From positions 1 through 64,000 of the forward strand of contig QKJQ01000033.1 in NCBI GenBank assembly GCA_003249225.1: a stretch of 64,000 nt of DNA, written 5' to 3'. How positions within the stretch are numbered: position 1 is the first letter of the stretch; the number at the start of each line of letters is the position of its first letter. Positions 6,641 through 15,254 of the stretch are shown piece by piece. This stretch comes from Clostridia bacterium. Its GTDB lineage: Bacteria > Bacillota > Clostridia > Lachnospirales > Lachnospiraceae. Both the position numbers and the translations under genes were made by a program. A model generated the notes under the pieces. The model did not search any database. It saw only the letters and a program-made list of their open reading frames with translations, and had not been told where the DNA came from.

Positions 6641-6805
6641 TTAACCGCGAGAAGTTCTCTTTGCCTTACGAATAAGTCCGAACATTACGCCGGCAATGCC
6701 ACCGTAAAGAAAGATATTGATCGGAAACTCCGTAAACAATCCAAGTAACGTTTTTGCGCCAGAAATAAGCTCGCCCATTAAGGAAACGTCAATAGCTGTA
6801 GTCAT
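6641..6805 (-). CDS. Major coat protein candidate (pVIII-like, 54 aa)
   Basis: ATG at 6803-6805 has a full AGGAGGT SD six nt upstream, the best in the element. The product has a polar/acidic N-terminal helix (about 1-26), a membrane helix rich in Gly, Ile and Phe (28-45) and a strongly basic tail (R-K-A-K-R-T-S-R-G), the acidic-hydrophobic-basic order of filamentous phage coat proteins, where the basic end faces the DNA. It has no obvious cleavable signal peptide. A terminator follows directly. Two 10-bp repeats (TAAGATTAGT at 6822 and 6833) lie in its leader. Confidence 0.75.
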   Translation of the reverse strand: MTTAIDVSLMGELISGAKTLLGLFTEFPINIFLYGGIAGVMFGLIRKAKRTSRG

Positions 6806-6866
6806 GTCTTTACCTCCTGTCTAAGATTAGTTTAAGATTAGTCTATTTTAAGCTTACGCCCAAAAC

Positions 6867-7121
6867 CTATGCAAATATAACACCTTTCAAAACCGCCTGG
6901 CCGTTGTAACTAGGCTCATATTGTAATTCCATTTCTTTTCCGACCTTATCCGGTGTGAAATATCTTTGCATTTCTTCAAATATTACAACCGTACTCGTAA
7001 CAGATCCAGTCGTTCCTTTTTCATTTTCTGCTACCGTTGCAGGCCTTACCATGTGTATTGTTATCATATCCCTACCGGCCTTGCTCTTCCATTTTGAAAT
7101 ACCAACCAATTTCACTTTCAT
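6867..7121 (-). CDS. Candidate phage ssDNA-binding protein (pV-like, 84 aa)
   Basis: The first gene of the structural operon, with a GAGGTGATG SD. The small soluble product is beta-rich with conserved-looking aromatic and basic residues (W, K, R, Y) spread along short strands, like the OB-fold/pV-type proteins that coat filamentous phage DNA before export. Size (M13 pV is 87 aa) and position support this; sequence similarity alone does not prove it. Confidence 0.5.
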   Translation of the reverse strand: MKVKLVGISKWKSKAGRDMITIHMVRPATVAENEKGTTGSVTSTVVIFEEMQRYFTPDKVGKEMELQYEPSYNGQAVLKGVIFA

Positions 7122-7153
7122 TTCTCATCACCTCATGATATAATTTTTTTGAC

Positions 7154-7192
7154 ATTGCGCTAAATCATGGAATATCACAGGTTTAACGCAAA
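7154..7192. repeat. dif-like site, right junction of the prophage (attR)
   Basis: The arms ATTGCGCTAAA (7154-7164) and the centre plus arm CACAGG-TTTAACGCAAA (7176-7192) repeat the left junction, but 11 extra bp (TCATGGAATAT, 7165-7175) lie between the left arm and the centre. The extra segment has exactly one arm length, so it may be the arm actually paired with the centre here. Joining the phage sides of both junctions gives an extended palindrome, ACATTGCG on one side and CGCAATGT on the other. Confidence 0.65.
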
Positions 7193-7399
7193 GATGCATA
7201 CGGATTTATATGAAAATGATGAAAACACCTATTTCCCTTAGGCTGGTTTATTTTCAATGGTTTCAAGATAATTGATTACTTTATTTATTAGCAGCTTACA
7301 ACTTACTATATGGTTATTTTATTTCAATGCTTACACATCCAAACAAATGCTTTTTGTTTATTAGATTTATTTTATCTACATACATACGCTGGAGGTTTT

Positions 7400-8452
7400 A
7401 TGAAAGAAATTACGTACGACAAACAAAAAAATTTAGAATATGTTAAAAAGCTTCGTGAACTGCAAAATGAACTTCCTACATTTTTACGGTCTTTTTTTAT
7501 TGGTATTGATCAGACAACCGCTCCAAGAACCCGTGTTGCGTATGCTACAGACCTGAAGATATTTTTTGAGTATCTGATGAGTTATAATCCAGCTTATAAG
7601 AATATAAAAGTCAATGAAATCCCGCTTGATGTCTTGACAGATCTAACAGCTCAGGATTTTGAGGAATTTATTCAGTATCTTAAACTGTACGATAAACCAG
7701 ATGGTAAAATTATTTCGAATACAGAACGTGGAATCAAAAGAAAATTATCTTCCCTGCGTGCCATGTATCATTATTATCACAAAAATAAAATGATTGCAGA
7801 AAACCCGATTCTTCAGGTCGACATGCCAAAACTTCACGATAAGGCAATTATAAGGTTAGATACAGATGAAATTGCACGATTTCTGGACCAAATTGAATCA
7901 GGTGACAAATTAAGTAAAAAACAACAAGAATATCACGAAAAAACAAAGGTACGTGATTTGGCATTAATTACCTTATTTTTAGGAACCGGTATTCGTGTGT
8001 CCGAATGTGTTGGCTTGGATTTAATGGATGTTGATCTGAATAATGACAGAATAAAGGTAGTAAGAAAAGGTGGTTACGAAGATTTCGTATACTTTGGGGA
8101 GGAAGTCAGAAGCGCATTACTCTCCTATCTTGATGAGCGTGAAAATATTATAGCTATACAAAATCATGAGAATGCCTTATTCCTTTCATCAAGACGACAG
8201 AGGTTAAGCGTCCGAAGCGTTGAAGTTCTTGTTAAAAAATATGCACAGCTTGTGACCTACAACAAAAAAATTACACCACATAAGCTTCGCAGTACTTATG
8301 GTACGGCATTATACCGGGAAACGAATGATATCTATCTTGTTGCAGACGTGTTAGGTCATAAAGATGTAAATACAACCAAAAAGCACTACGCTGCTCTTGA
8401 AGAAGAAAGAAAACGAAGCGCAAGAAATGCTGTAAAATTAAGGGATGAGTAG
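7400..8452 (+). CDS. XerS-like tyrosine recombinase
   Basis: 350 aa from ATG 7400, which has GGAGGT upstream; an in-frame start at 7310 lacks an SD. The C-terminal catalytic domain keeps R199 (G-T-G-I-R), K223, H294-x-x-R297, H320 and Y330. The N-terminal core-binding part has an F-F-E-Y-L ... E-I-P-L-D-V-L sequence close to the equivalent part of streptococcal XerS, which works alone (no XerC/XerD pair) on a dif site beside its own gene. A dif-like sequence lies 210 bp upstream. It probably resolves chromosome dimers with FtsK and is the likely enzyme for the prophage. XerS versus XerC/D is judged from similarity by eye. Confidence 0.75.
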   Translation: MKEITYDKQKNLEYVKKLRELQNELPTFLRSFFIGIDQTTAPRTRVAYATDLKIFFEYLMSYNPAYKNIKVNEIPLDVLTDLTAQDFEEFIQYLKLYDKPDGKIISNTERGIKRKLSSLRAMYHYYHKNKMIAENPILQVDMPKLHDKAIIRLDTDEIARFLDQIESGDKLSKKQQEYHEKTKVRDLALITLFLGTGIRVSECVGLDLMDVDLNNDRIKVVRKGGYEDFVYFGEEVRSALLSYLDERENIIAIQNHENALFLSSRRQRLSVRSVEVLVKKYAQLVTYNKKITPHKLRSTYGTALYRETNDIYLVADVLGHKDVNTTKKHYAALEEERKRSARNAVKLRDE

Positions 8453-8565
8453 GATAAGAAAACAGGTACTCTTAATATAAACTTGTTCTTATACGACTCT
8501 AAAACTCCATTTCCTTTTGCGATAGGATTATTCTTAGTAACCAGTGATTTTTTGATATTTATAGA

Positions 8566-9537
8566 TCATGGACAAAGCTTATATGCTACTTCTGTAGGCA
8601 GCCATCCCAGTTCATCAAAAAGTTTCACTTGTGGAGTATTCGGAAGTCTGTTTACCACTTCTTCAACAGAGGATAGGCAAAATCCAAGTCTTTTCCAGTA
8701 GTCTCCTGCTTCTGTACTGAATAAATAAATGGTATCAAGGTTCATTTTTTTTCCTGCTTCTATTACCTTTGAAAAAAGCTTTTTTGCCAGACCATTGTTA
8801 CGATAAGATTCATCAACCATCGCACTGCGGAGCAATCCGTATTTAGTTTCATATTCACAGCCAATCACCCCAATTAATGCATTGTTCATGAAAGCACCCC
8901 AGTAACGTGTATTCACAGCAAGAATCCCTTCTGTTCGTAAGTCACTTTTAGAGATCAATTCAAGGACCAAAGTTTTGTCAGATAAGGAAAGTTCTTTAAT
9001 CACAAGCATTTCGTTTTGCATCGATTTCAGTGCCGTGCCTTCGGATGATGAATTAAGATATTGCAATATATCTCGTGCACATTCATCTGGCGAATTATTT
9101 GTTGTGTCTACCATATAATCATAGTGACTTACAACATTCATGTGAGAGGTCTGATATTCTGACAGACCTATGACTCTGTCTTTGCGTGCGATTTCCCGCT
9201 TCTTTAATTCATCCAGAGAACAGCTTACCTTAATAAAACGAACATCGTATGACGAGAATATATTGATACAGCGATTCAGCCAGTCAGCATAATTATCTTC
9301 AAAAACAAAATCCAGAACAACGTTAAATCCATTATCAAGAATATGTTTTGAAAATAAAAAAGTAAAATCAGCAATATTATTTATGTTAGCTGCAATCTGA
9401 CTGCCATCAATCATAGACGCTACCATATCAATTCCAATGTGATAGTATGGTTCATCTTCAAATTCTAAAATTTTTTTTGCTATGGATGATTTACCTGAAC
9501 TGGATGTTCCATTTAATAGGATAAGTTTTTTCTTCAT
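8566..9537 (-). CDS. Fusion of a chloramphenicol-phosphotransferase-like kinase and a GNAT acetyltransferase
   Basis: 323 aa from ATG 9537; a GTG at 9579 with its own AGGGGA could add 14 residues. The N-terminal half starts with a P-loop G-T-S-S-S-G-K-S-S and resembles the CPT-like small-molecule kinase family. The C-terminal half (from about residue 180) has GNAT features: V-D-E-S-Y-R-N-N-G-L-A-K-K-L acetyl-CoA loop and the E-A-G-D-Y-W-K-R-L-G-F segment typical of ArsN-like acetyltransferases. Two modification activities in one chain suggest detoxification or antibiotic resistance; substrates are unknown. It lies convergent to the recombinase gene and next to a spacer with a decayed reading frame. 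Confidence 0.75.
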   Translation of the reverse strand: MKKKLILLNGTSSSGKSSIAKKILEFEDEPYYHIGIDMVASMIDGSQIAANINNIADFTFLFSKHILDNGFNVVLDFVFEDNYADWLNRCINIFSSYDVRFIKVSCSLDELKKREIARKDRVIGLSEYQTSHMNVVSHYDYMVDTTNNSPDECARDILQYLNSSSEGTALKSMQNEMLVIKELSLSDKTLVLELISKSDLRTEGILAVNTRYWGAFMNNALIGVIGCEYETKYGLLRSAMVDESYRNNGLAKKLFSKVIEAGKKMNLDTIYLFSTEAGDYWKRLGFCLSSVEEVVNRLPNTPQVKLFDELGWLPTEVAYKLCP

Positions 9538-9579
9538 TTTATTATAAATCCCCTTAGTCCTTTTTTCTTCTTTTCTCAC

Positions 9580-9990
9580 GTTCCCCTAATGCAAGCAGGT
9601 AAAGCAGATCATCAAGTTACTGTTGTGATTGATTTATCTCTGTAAATACTGCACCTGAATGCGTAGACGGTCAAATAAGACTTTATATTCAAAAAAACGT
9701 ATATCAAATACCATATCACTATTATGCGTATTTACGGCTGATTTAAGCGTATTCACTGCTTTTTTATATTTGCTGATACTATGACTGAAAATCTCTTATA
9801 CAATAGGATACAATAAGTGGTAAAGTATTACAACAAGTTTTATTTATTGAAATCAGGGTAAAGTTTGCAAATCCGTCGAATATATACTATAGTTTAACAT
9901 ATGATGTCGGAGGCAAAGTATTTTGCCCTCAGAAGATTAAAATGCATGATCGGCGGTTCATAGGATGGATTGTCAGAAGGAGATTGAACA
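9580..9990. other. 411-bp spacer with a possible gene remnant
   Basis: No intact gene. On the minus strand a 47-codon open stretch (about 9650-9795, bounded by stops) reads like ordinary protein with Lys/Asn and Phe/Arg-rich segments, but lacks a start with an SD, so it may be the decayed end of a gene. The right part (about 9780-9990) must hold the promoter of the SGNH-like gene, but I cannot place it with certainty. Confidence 0.3.
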
Positions 9991-11364
9991 TTGCAGAACA
10001 TACACTTATTATTGGATTCCACCATATCACAGAATGAAAAGATAAAAATACTGAATGATTCGGTAAATGAACTGCTCCCCTGGAAAGCAGCCAAGGATTT
10101 GGTTATCCAAAGTTGCCTTGCGTCGCTGGTATCTTTATTGGATCAGATTTCGGAACTCGTTAACCGAGAAGAAAACATCGAGAATTGTGGATTTTTAGAT
10201 AGCTACGTCTCCTGCTTTGATACTTTTCTGGCAAGAAAAGAATTGTACCACCGTGCACCGGTTGAGAACAAACGTAACATTGTCATATGGGGGAATAGTC
10301 TGGTCAGCAGAATAATAACATTTGCCTTTGATCACAGAAAAGTGAATATTCTGAATGAAAAGAATATTCTAACGTCAAATGATTTGAATACGATAGAATT
10401 TGACTATCTTATTTTGTGTGATAATACACAGGATGATTTATCGATGGTTCCACCGGAAAGAATAGTTAATTACTGGCTGTACCTGAACTACTTCTGGCTG
10501 AACACGCCCCGAAACTATTATAATTTAAAGCAGTTTCAAATGGGGGATAATTATGCGGGGATTGCTACCGGTATCTCTTACATTCTGCGAGCGATAGATT
10601 TCGAGAAGCTTGACTACAAAACTGCAAGTCTGACAAGCCCGGGTCAGGATCTTTTTTATGATTTTGAGATGTTCAAATGGGCGATGCAGGATTCTGCCTG
10701 TCAGAATGTAAAGTACTGTATTCTTGGTCTAAACTACTACTGCTTTCAGTATGACCTGTCAAAGAGCCATAAGTTTGGAATACGAAGCTTATGCTATTAC
10801 CCTCAGACCTTACAATTGCACCACTATTATACCAAAGAGGATTCTATACGATTCTTTGATGTTATGAAGCAGGTACTCCCAGAGTTCATGAAAGAGAATC
10901 ATGTTGATATTCTGTTTGAGCATTACAAAAGATACAATGAAAGTTTCATGCATGGATTGACAGGCCGCTTTGAGGAAGCAAATCTTTCGGCAGAACAATA
11001 CGAGCAGGTCCTTGACGTATTAAAGACTTTATTTAACAAAGATTATCCGGATACGTTAAAAGAATACGAGACGATCTTTGATGAATATTTACGTTACTTG
11101 GATGAAAAGAATGTAAAAGTATTTGTATTAATCCCTCCCTTCCCGGATATTTATATCAGAAATATTCCGGGAAAGATGAAACAGGAATTTGAAGAAATTG
11201 TTGCCAGATATAAAGAAAAATACAATTTCGAACTTATTGATCTGTCGAATGATCCAAGATTTACAAATGAACATTTTGGCGATTTTTCGCATGTAAATGT
11301 ATATGGAGCTGAAATTGTATCTTCTATACTGAACGAAAGAATATCCACTTCTACTATTTTTTAA
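9991..11364 (+). CDS. SGNH-hydrolase-like protein, unknown substrate
   Basis: 457 aa starting at TTG 9991, which has an AAGGAG SD at proper distance; no ATG competes. There is no signal peptide or membrane segment. The C-terminal third resembles SGNH/GDSL-fold proteins: a V-F-V-L-I-P-P-F strand, then F-E-L-I-D-L-S, and near the end G-D-F-S-H-V-N, fitting the DxxH catalytic pair. The central part contains G-M/N-type loops of DltD/AlgX-like proteins that handle surface polysaccharides. A cytoplasmic esterase or acyl-transfer role is inferred; the family is not certain. Confidence 0.55.
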   Translation: MQNIHLLLDSTISQNEKIKILNDSVNELLPWKAAKDLVIQSCLASLVSLLDQISELVNREENIENCGFLDSYVSCFDTFLARKELYHRAPVENKRNIVIWGNSLVSRIITFAFDHRKVNILNEKNILTSNDLNTIEFDYLILCDNTQDDLSMVPPERIVNYWLYLNYFWLNTPRNYYNLKQFQMGDNYAGIATGISYILRAIDFEKLDYKTASLTSPGQDLFYDFEMFKWAMQDSACQNVKYCILGLNYYCFQYDLSKSHKFGIRSLCYYPQTLQLHHYYTKEDSIRFFDVMKQVLPEFMKENHVDILFEHYKRYNESFMHGLTGRFEEANLSAEQYEQVLDVLKTLFNKDYPDTLKEYETIFDEYLRYLDEKNVKVFVLIPPFPDIYIRNIPGKMKQEFEEIVARYKEKYNFELIDLSNDPRFTNEHFGDFSHVNVYGAEIVSSILNERISTSTIF

Positions 11365-11417
11365 CTACCTTATTTAATAAATAAGACGAGTGCAATTATC
11401 GAAAAGATTTTACTAAA

Positions 11418-13754
11418 TTATTTTTCCGGATAAGTCTCAAACAGTGCAGCTACCGTATCATAGATGTTTTGTGCAATTTTGCTCTGATAGGTCGAACTTG
11501 TAAGCTTGTCAAGTTCCGTTGAATTGGTCATGAAGCCAGCTTCAATCAAAACGGCAGGAACCTTTGTATCGCGAACGACAACATAGTCAGCGGTCGTGAT
11601 ACCGCGGTTGGTCGTGCTTAATGCTGATGAAACACTGGAAACAAGTTTTGAAGCAAGCATTCTTGAGGTGATTCCCCCTGTTGATGTATTCTTATTCAAT
11701 GTACTGTAGTAAGTTCCAGTACCAACAGCACTGGTTACCGGCTGCTTTGATGCATTTACAAGTACATTGCAGTGAAAGCTGATGAAAAGATCAGCATCGG
11801 TCAGATCAGGGTATGCGGCACGGTCTGCAAGTTCAATGTATGTGTCGTTGATCCTGGTCATATAGGCTTTGATATCAGTGTTATTGAATATCGATGCGGC
11901 CAGGGTAAGAACGGAAAGATTAATATCTTTTTCATTCCATAAAGTACCGTTACTTGATTTATATGACGCACCGGGATCTTTCCCTCCGTGTCCAGGATCA
12001 AGAACAACAACCGCTTTATATATATTCCCTGGGTTATCAATCGTCATTACAAATCCGCCGGATGAATTCAAGGATTTAAATCCTTGAATTTTTGTTGTCT
12101 TTATAACAATTTCTGTCTTCTTGCTCGAATTCAGCTGTGTTGTAATGCCTGATATTGCCGGGTGCTGATAAGATATTGGATTTTCCTTGTAGAACTCAGT
12201 ATAATCGTTATCCAAAACAATAATGATCTGATTGTTCCAGTAATAATCTTTAAAGGTGACTTTTTCATAAGAAATGCTGTCTGGTAAAGGTATATAGATC
12301 TGCTGATCAGATAACGTAATCACATCGTCCTCTTCGCTTTTGACTGGTGCTTCGTAAGAATAGGAATTATTCATTCGAAGACAATAACTGCCATCCTCTA
12401 GAGTTGAAACAACGTAACCACTATAATAGGATGGTTTCTTAATAATAACACAGGTGGAATTATCTGTTGGTGACTCAACCATACAATAATCAATAGCATA
12501 GGATTTTGTTGAATACTGATGATCGCCGACTGTATTGATTACATTATCAAAAACCAAGTGTATGGAATAATCATCTTCTGCAATGGTTGGTGTTGCTTCA
12601 TATTTAGTTTTAAGAATAATATACTCACCATAGTTATCGCAGCCGGCAGTAAAAGCGGAAAGATAATTCGTTTCCATGGAATCAAAATAGGACAACTGGT
12701 TTGCGAATGAATCAGTAGTTAACCATTCAAAGTAAGACACACTCTCATCAAGTGCCGTACTGCAGTCAATCAGCTCATTCATGGATGCTTCAAGAGAAAG
12801 CGAATCAGCTGTTGTAATTGTACAGTTACATTGTATTGAATTATTATTTAGATCAAGACCAAGTGCTGTTGCTGTGAATTCAAGCGGAACATAGATTGCA
12901 TAGGAACCGGATACATTATTCGTAACAATATTCGGAGCAATTGGAAGTTGAAATGCAACACCATTTACATAGGCTGACTTACTTCCTAAAGTAAAGATGA
13001 CTGTACTTTCATCTCGAACCAACTTCAGAGTATTCGTCGTTGAATCATAGCTATAATCTACACCAAAGGCACTTTTCGTAAAGATCTTCTTTGCCGGGCC
13101 AAAGAGAACTTTATCCATTGTTATAACAGGAAGACTTCCAAAAGAAAGAAGTTTATTATTAATAGATATCGATGTTGTATCACCTTTATAGGTAAAACCA
13201 ATATTGTTTATAGACAAATCCATGGAAGAACCAATGGTTATGGTTGCATTTGCGCTGTTCCAATCATATTCGTACCCTAAAGTTTCACATATAAAACGGG
13301 TCGGAACAAGAACCCTGGTAAGTTTCGAGTCAGCGTATTTCACTTTAACAGGAGCGGCATTTATGGATACCGATTCTCCATTTACAATTGCTGTCTTGCT
13401 GCCGATCTTTACTATGATTGTTGTTGAGGCATCGGAAATGGTAACGGTTGCCGCATTGCTGTCATAAATACAAGTCAACCCAAGTGTTTTTGAGAATAAT
13501 GCAGTTACAGAGCACAAAGCCACCCCATTGCTGCTGAGCATTGCGGGTGTTTTTGATAAGTCAACAGATGCACCGTTACAGATATAGGTAAGAGCACTGT
13601 CATTGTATGATTTTGTTTTCTTCGTTGAATAATCATAATATTTATAAGTCGTTGTTGCTGCATGTAGTACATTTGTTGGTATAAATGATGTAAACAGAGA
13701 TGTTATTATCAGCAGGCATACCATGTTGATCATTACTTTTTTGCGGTTTTCCAT
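11418..13754 (-). CDS. Secreted N-acetylmuramoyl-L-alanine amidase with copper-amine-oxidase-like stalk domains
   Basis: 778 aa. Signal peptide at 1-32. Two copper-amine-oxidase-N-like repeats follow (about 40-175 and 180-320; marks: V-L-V-P-T-R-F and Y-V-P-L-E-F). A middle beta region (about 480-575) resembles AMIN domains. Amidase_3 comes last (about 580-775) with zinc ligands in D-P-G-H-G-G, N-E-K-D and S-F-H-C-N and the catalytic Glu in L-I-E-A-G-F. It cuts the stem peptide from muramic acid in the wall. AGGAGAGG precedes the ATG. A shorter relative lies at 33265-34680. Confidence 0.9.
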   Translation of the reverse strand: MENRKKVMINMVCLLIITSLFTSFIPTNVLHAATTTYKYYDYSTKKTKSYNDSALTYICNGASVDLSKTPAMLSSNGVALCSVTALFSKTLGLTCIYDSNAATVTISDASTTIIVKIGSKTAIVNGESVSINAAPVKVKYADSKLTRVLVPTRFICETLGYEYDWNSANATITIGSSMDLSINNIGFTYKGDTTSISINNKLLSFGSLPVITMDKVLFGPAKKIFTKSAFGVDYSYDSTTNTLKLVRDESTVIFTLGSKSAYVNGVAFQLPIAPNIVTNNVSGSYAIYVPLEFTATALGLDLNNNSIQCNCTITTADSLSLEASMNELIDCSTALDESVSYFEWLTTDSFANQLSYFDSMETNYLSAFTAGCDNYGEYIILKTKYEATPTIAEDDYSIHLVFDNVINTVGDHQYSTKSYAIDYCMVESPTDNSTCVIIKKPSYYSGYVVSTLEDGSYCLRMNNSYSYEAPVKSEEDDVITLSDQQIYIPLPDSISYEKVTFKDYYWNNQIIIVLDNDYTEFYKENPISYQHPAISGITTQLNSSKKTEIVIKTTKIQGFKSLNSSGGFVMTIDNPGNIYKAVVVLDPGHGGKDPGASYKSSNGTLWNEKDINLSVLTLAASIFNNTDIKAYMTRINDTYIELADRAAYPDLTDADLFISFHCNVLVNASKQPVTSAVGTGTYYSTLNKNTSTGGITSRMLASKLVSSVSSALSTTNRGITTADYVVVRDTKVPAVLIEAGFMTNSTELDKLTSSTYQSKIAQNIYDTVAALFETYPEK

Positions 13755-13858
13755 AATCCTCTCCTAACAGGTTCTTGACTCTCGTTTGTTGATGTGATAA
13801 TATCCTAGGTGCTGTTTATTTCCTATAAAAATAGTAAGAATAAAAAAAGGGGTATAAC

Positions 13859-14578
13859 ATGAAATTACAGAAACTACTCAGCCTTACCAGACGTGCGGTC
13901 GATGATTATAAAATGATTGAGGAAGGCGATAAAATTGCAGTTGGTTTATCAGGCGGCAAGGACAGTCTTGCCATGCTGTATGCACTTGCTGAATTACGAA
14001 GATTTTACCCAAATAAATTCGAAATTGTTGCCATTGCGGTTCATTTAGGTTTTGATGGGTTTGATCTTTCAAAAATCGAAGCTTTATGCAAAGAACTAAA
14101 TGTACCAATGACAATTGTTGAAACACAGATTGCACAAGTGGTATTTGAAACCAGAAAAGAAACGAATCCCTGCTCTTTATGTGCTAAAATGAGAAAAGGT
14201 GCCTTTAATGAAAAGGCAAAAGAACTTGGATGTAATAAATCTGCCTATGCTCATCATCGGGATGATGTTGTTGAAACTATGCTTATGTCAATGTTATATG
14301 AAAGCAGGTTTCATACATTTTCTCCCGTTACTTATCTGGACCGAATGGATCTTACCTTAATACGTCCACTTATCTATGTAAATGAAGCAGATATTATAGG
14401 ATTCAAAAATGCGTATCAACTGCCTATTGTTAAGAATCCCTGCCCAATGGATGGATATTCAAAACGTGAGTACGCCAAAGAACTGGTGAAACAATTATCG
14501 GAAGAAACAAAAGGGGCGAAAGACCACATCTTTCGTGCAATAACTGAAGGACCCTTTGAAGCCTGGAATAAGAAATAG
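13859..14578 (+). CDS. TtcA-like PP-loop ATPase (tRNA thiolation family)
   Basis: 239 aa with the S-G-G-K-D-S PP-loop at about residues 31-36, the C-S-L-C pair near residue 103 and A-H-H-R-D-D, all marks of the TtcA/TilS group of adenylating tRNA-modifying enzymes. TtcA makes 2-thiocytidine at tRNA position 32 using an iron-sulfur cluster. The clostridial relatives are shorter than E. coli TtcA, as here, and their exact tRNA target is less sure. SD AAAGGGG. It diverges from the amidase gene. Confidence 0.75.
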   Translation: MKLQKLLSLTRRAVDDYKMIEEGDKIAVGLSGGKDSLAMLYALAELRRFYPNKFEIVAIAVHLGFDGFDLSKIEALCKELNVPMTIVETQIAQVVFETRKETNPCSLCAKMRKGAFNEKAKELGCNKSAYAHHRDDVVETMLMSMLYESRFHTFSPVTYLDRMDLTLIRPLIYVNEADIIGFKNAYQLPIVKNPCPMDGYSKREYAKELVKQLSEETKGAKDHIFRAITEGPFEAWNKK

Positions 14579-14597
14579 ATTACATTCATAACCGATT

Positions 14598-15071
14598 TTA
14601 TTTTGTCTCCGTGAAAAGTCCAGGGTAAAGATAGAGCTCAAATGACTGCATATATTTTGAATATGCTGTATCCTGACATTCTTTTGGGATAATACTTATA
14701 ATCTTCGCTGCTATTTCTTCATCACTATAGTAGGATGTCGTAATATCCTGAACCAGACTTGTTAAGCTGTTATACCATTCATCCGCTGCTATGTAGTTGA
14801 AAAGTTCAGGACTATCATCTTCTAAGTTATCACGAAGGTATATGATCTCCTCTTCCCAGATTGAATAATTATGATTCAACTCTGGGTGTTCCTGTTCAGC
14901 TTTGCTTTGAATCTCAGAAAAGGCTTCCATTGCTGCTTGCTTTGCTGTCTCATCCTGTTGCGCCGTTAATTTAGCGTTAGCGAGATAAGAAAAGAAAAGC
15001 AAAAGAACAACAGCAACTGCAATCGTAACAAAAGGAATGACTTGTGTAACATAAGGATTTTTTTTATTCAT
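14598..15071 (-). CDS. Membrane-anchored protein of unknown function (157 aa)
   Basis: A Lys-rich N-terminus and one membrane helix (about residues 9-31) are followed by an acidic, helical extracellular domain with many Glu, Asp and Tyr. It has no motif I recognise. It stands alone, convergent with the TtcA-like gene. Confidence 0.65.
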   Translation of the reverse strand: MNKKNPYVTQVIPFVTIAVAVVLLLFFSYLANAKLTAQQDETAKQAAMEAFSEIQSKAEQEHPELNHNYSIWEEEIIYLRDNLEDDSPELFNYIAADEWYNSLTSLVQDITTSYYSDEEIAAKIISIIPKECQDTAYSKYMQSFELYLYPGLFTETK

Positions 15072-15170
15072 AAAATCATCTTTTCTAAATTATTTTAGGT
15101 ATATTATACCACATATCATGATTATGTAAATAATATAGCTGGATTAAATCTTATATTAATAAGACTTCAC

Positions 15171-15212
15171 ATGAAAAAAAGGCAATGGAATATTCCAAAG
15201 CCTTTTTTTCAT
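15171..15212. terminator. Bidirectional intrinsic terminator
   Basis: ATGAAAAAAAGGC (15171-15183) pairs perfectly with GCCTTTTTTTCAT (15200-15212), with an inner palindrome TGGAATATTCCA in the loop. The A/T runs are built into the stem, so it can work both ways; its main client is the LysM gene on the minus strand. Confidence 0.8.
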
Positions 15213-15254
15213 GCTTGATATAAGATTTTGATTGTAGGTAAAGTAAATTAAATA

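Larger units (their letters stand above)
507..7181 (-). mobile_element. Complete inovirus (filamentous phage) prophage, about 6.67 kb
   Basis: Between two dif-like direct repeats lies a compact block with the inovirus gene order: ssDNA-binding candidate, tiny major-coat candidate with an ideal SD, terminator, large signal-peptide protein anchored at its C-terminus (pIII-like), several mini membrane proteins, Zot/pI-like ATPase with an N-terminal membrane segment, then a hairpin-rich non-coding region and a rolling-circle Rep gene. Only the regulator at 1070-1276 is on the plus strand. Exchange within the CACAGG centres would release a circle of 6,669 bp, a usual inovirus size. No gene is broken, so it may be active. 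The ATPase plus coat plus Rep combination is the diagnostic evidence; individual small genes are assigned by position. Confidence 0.85.
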
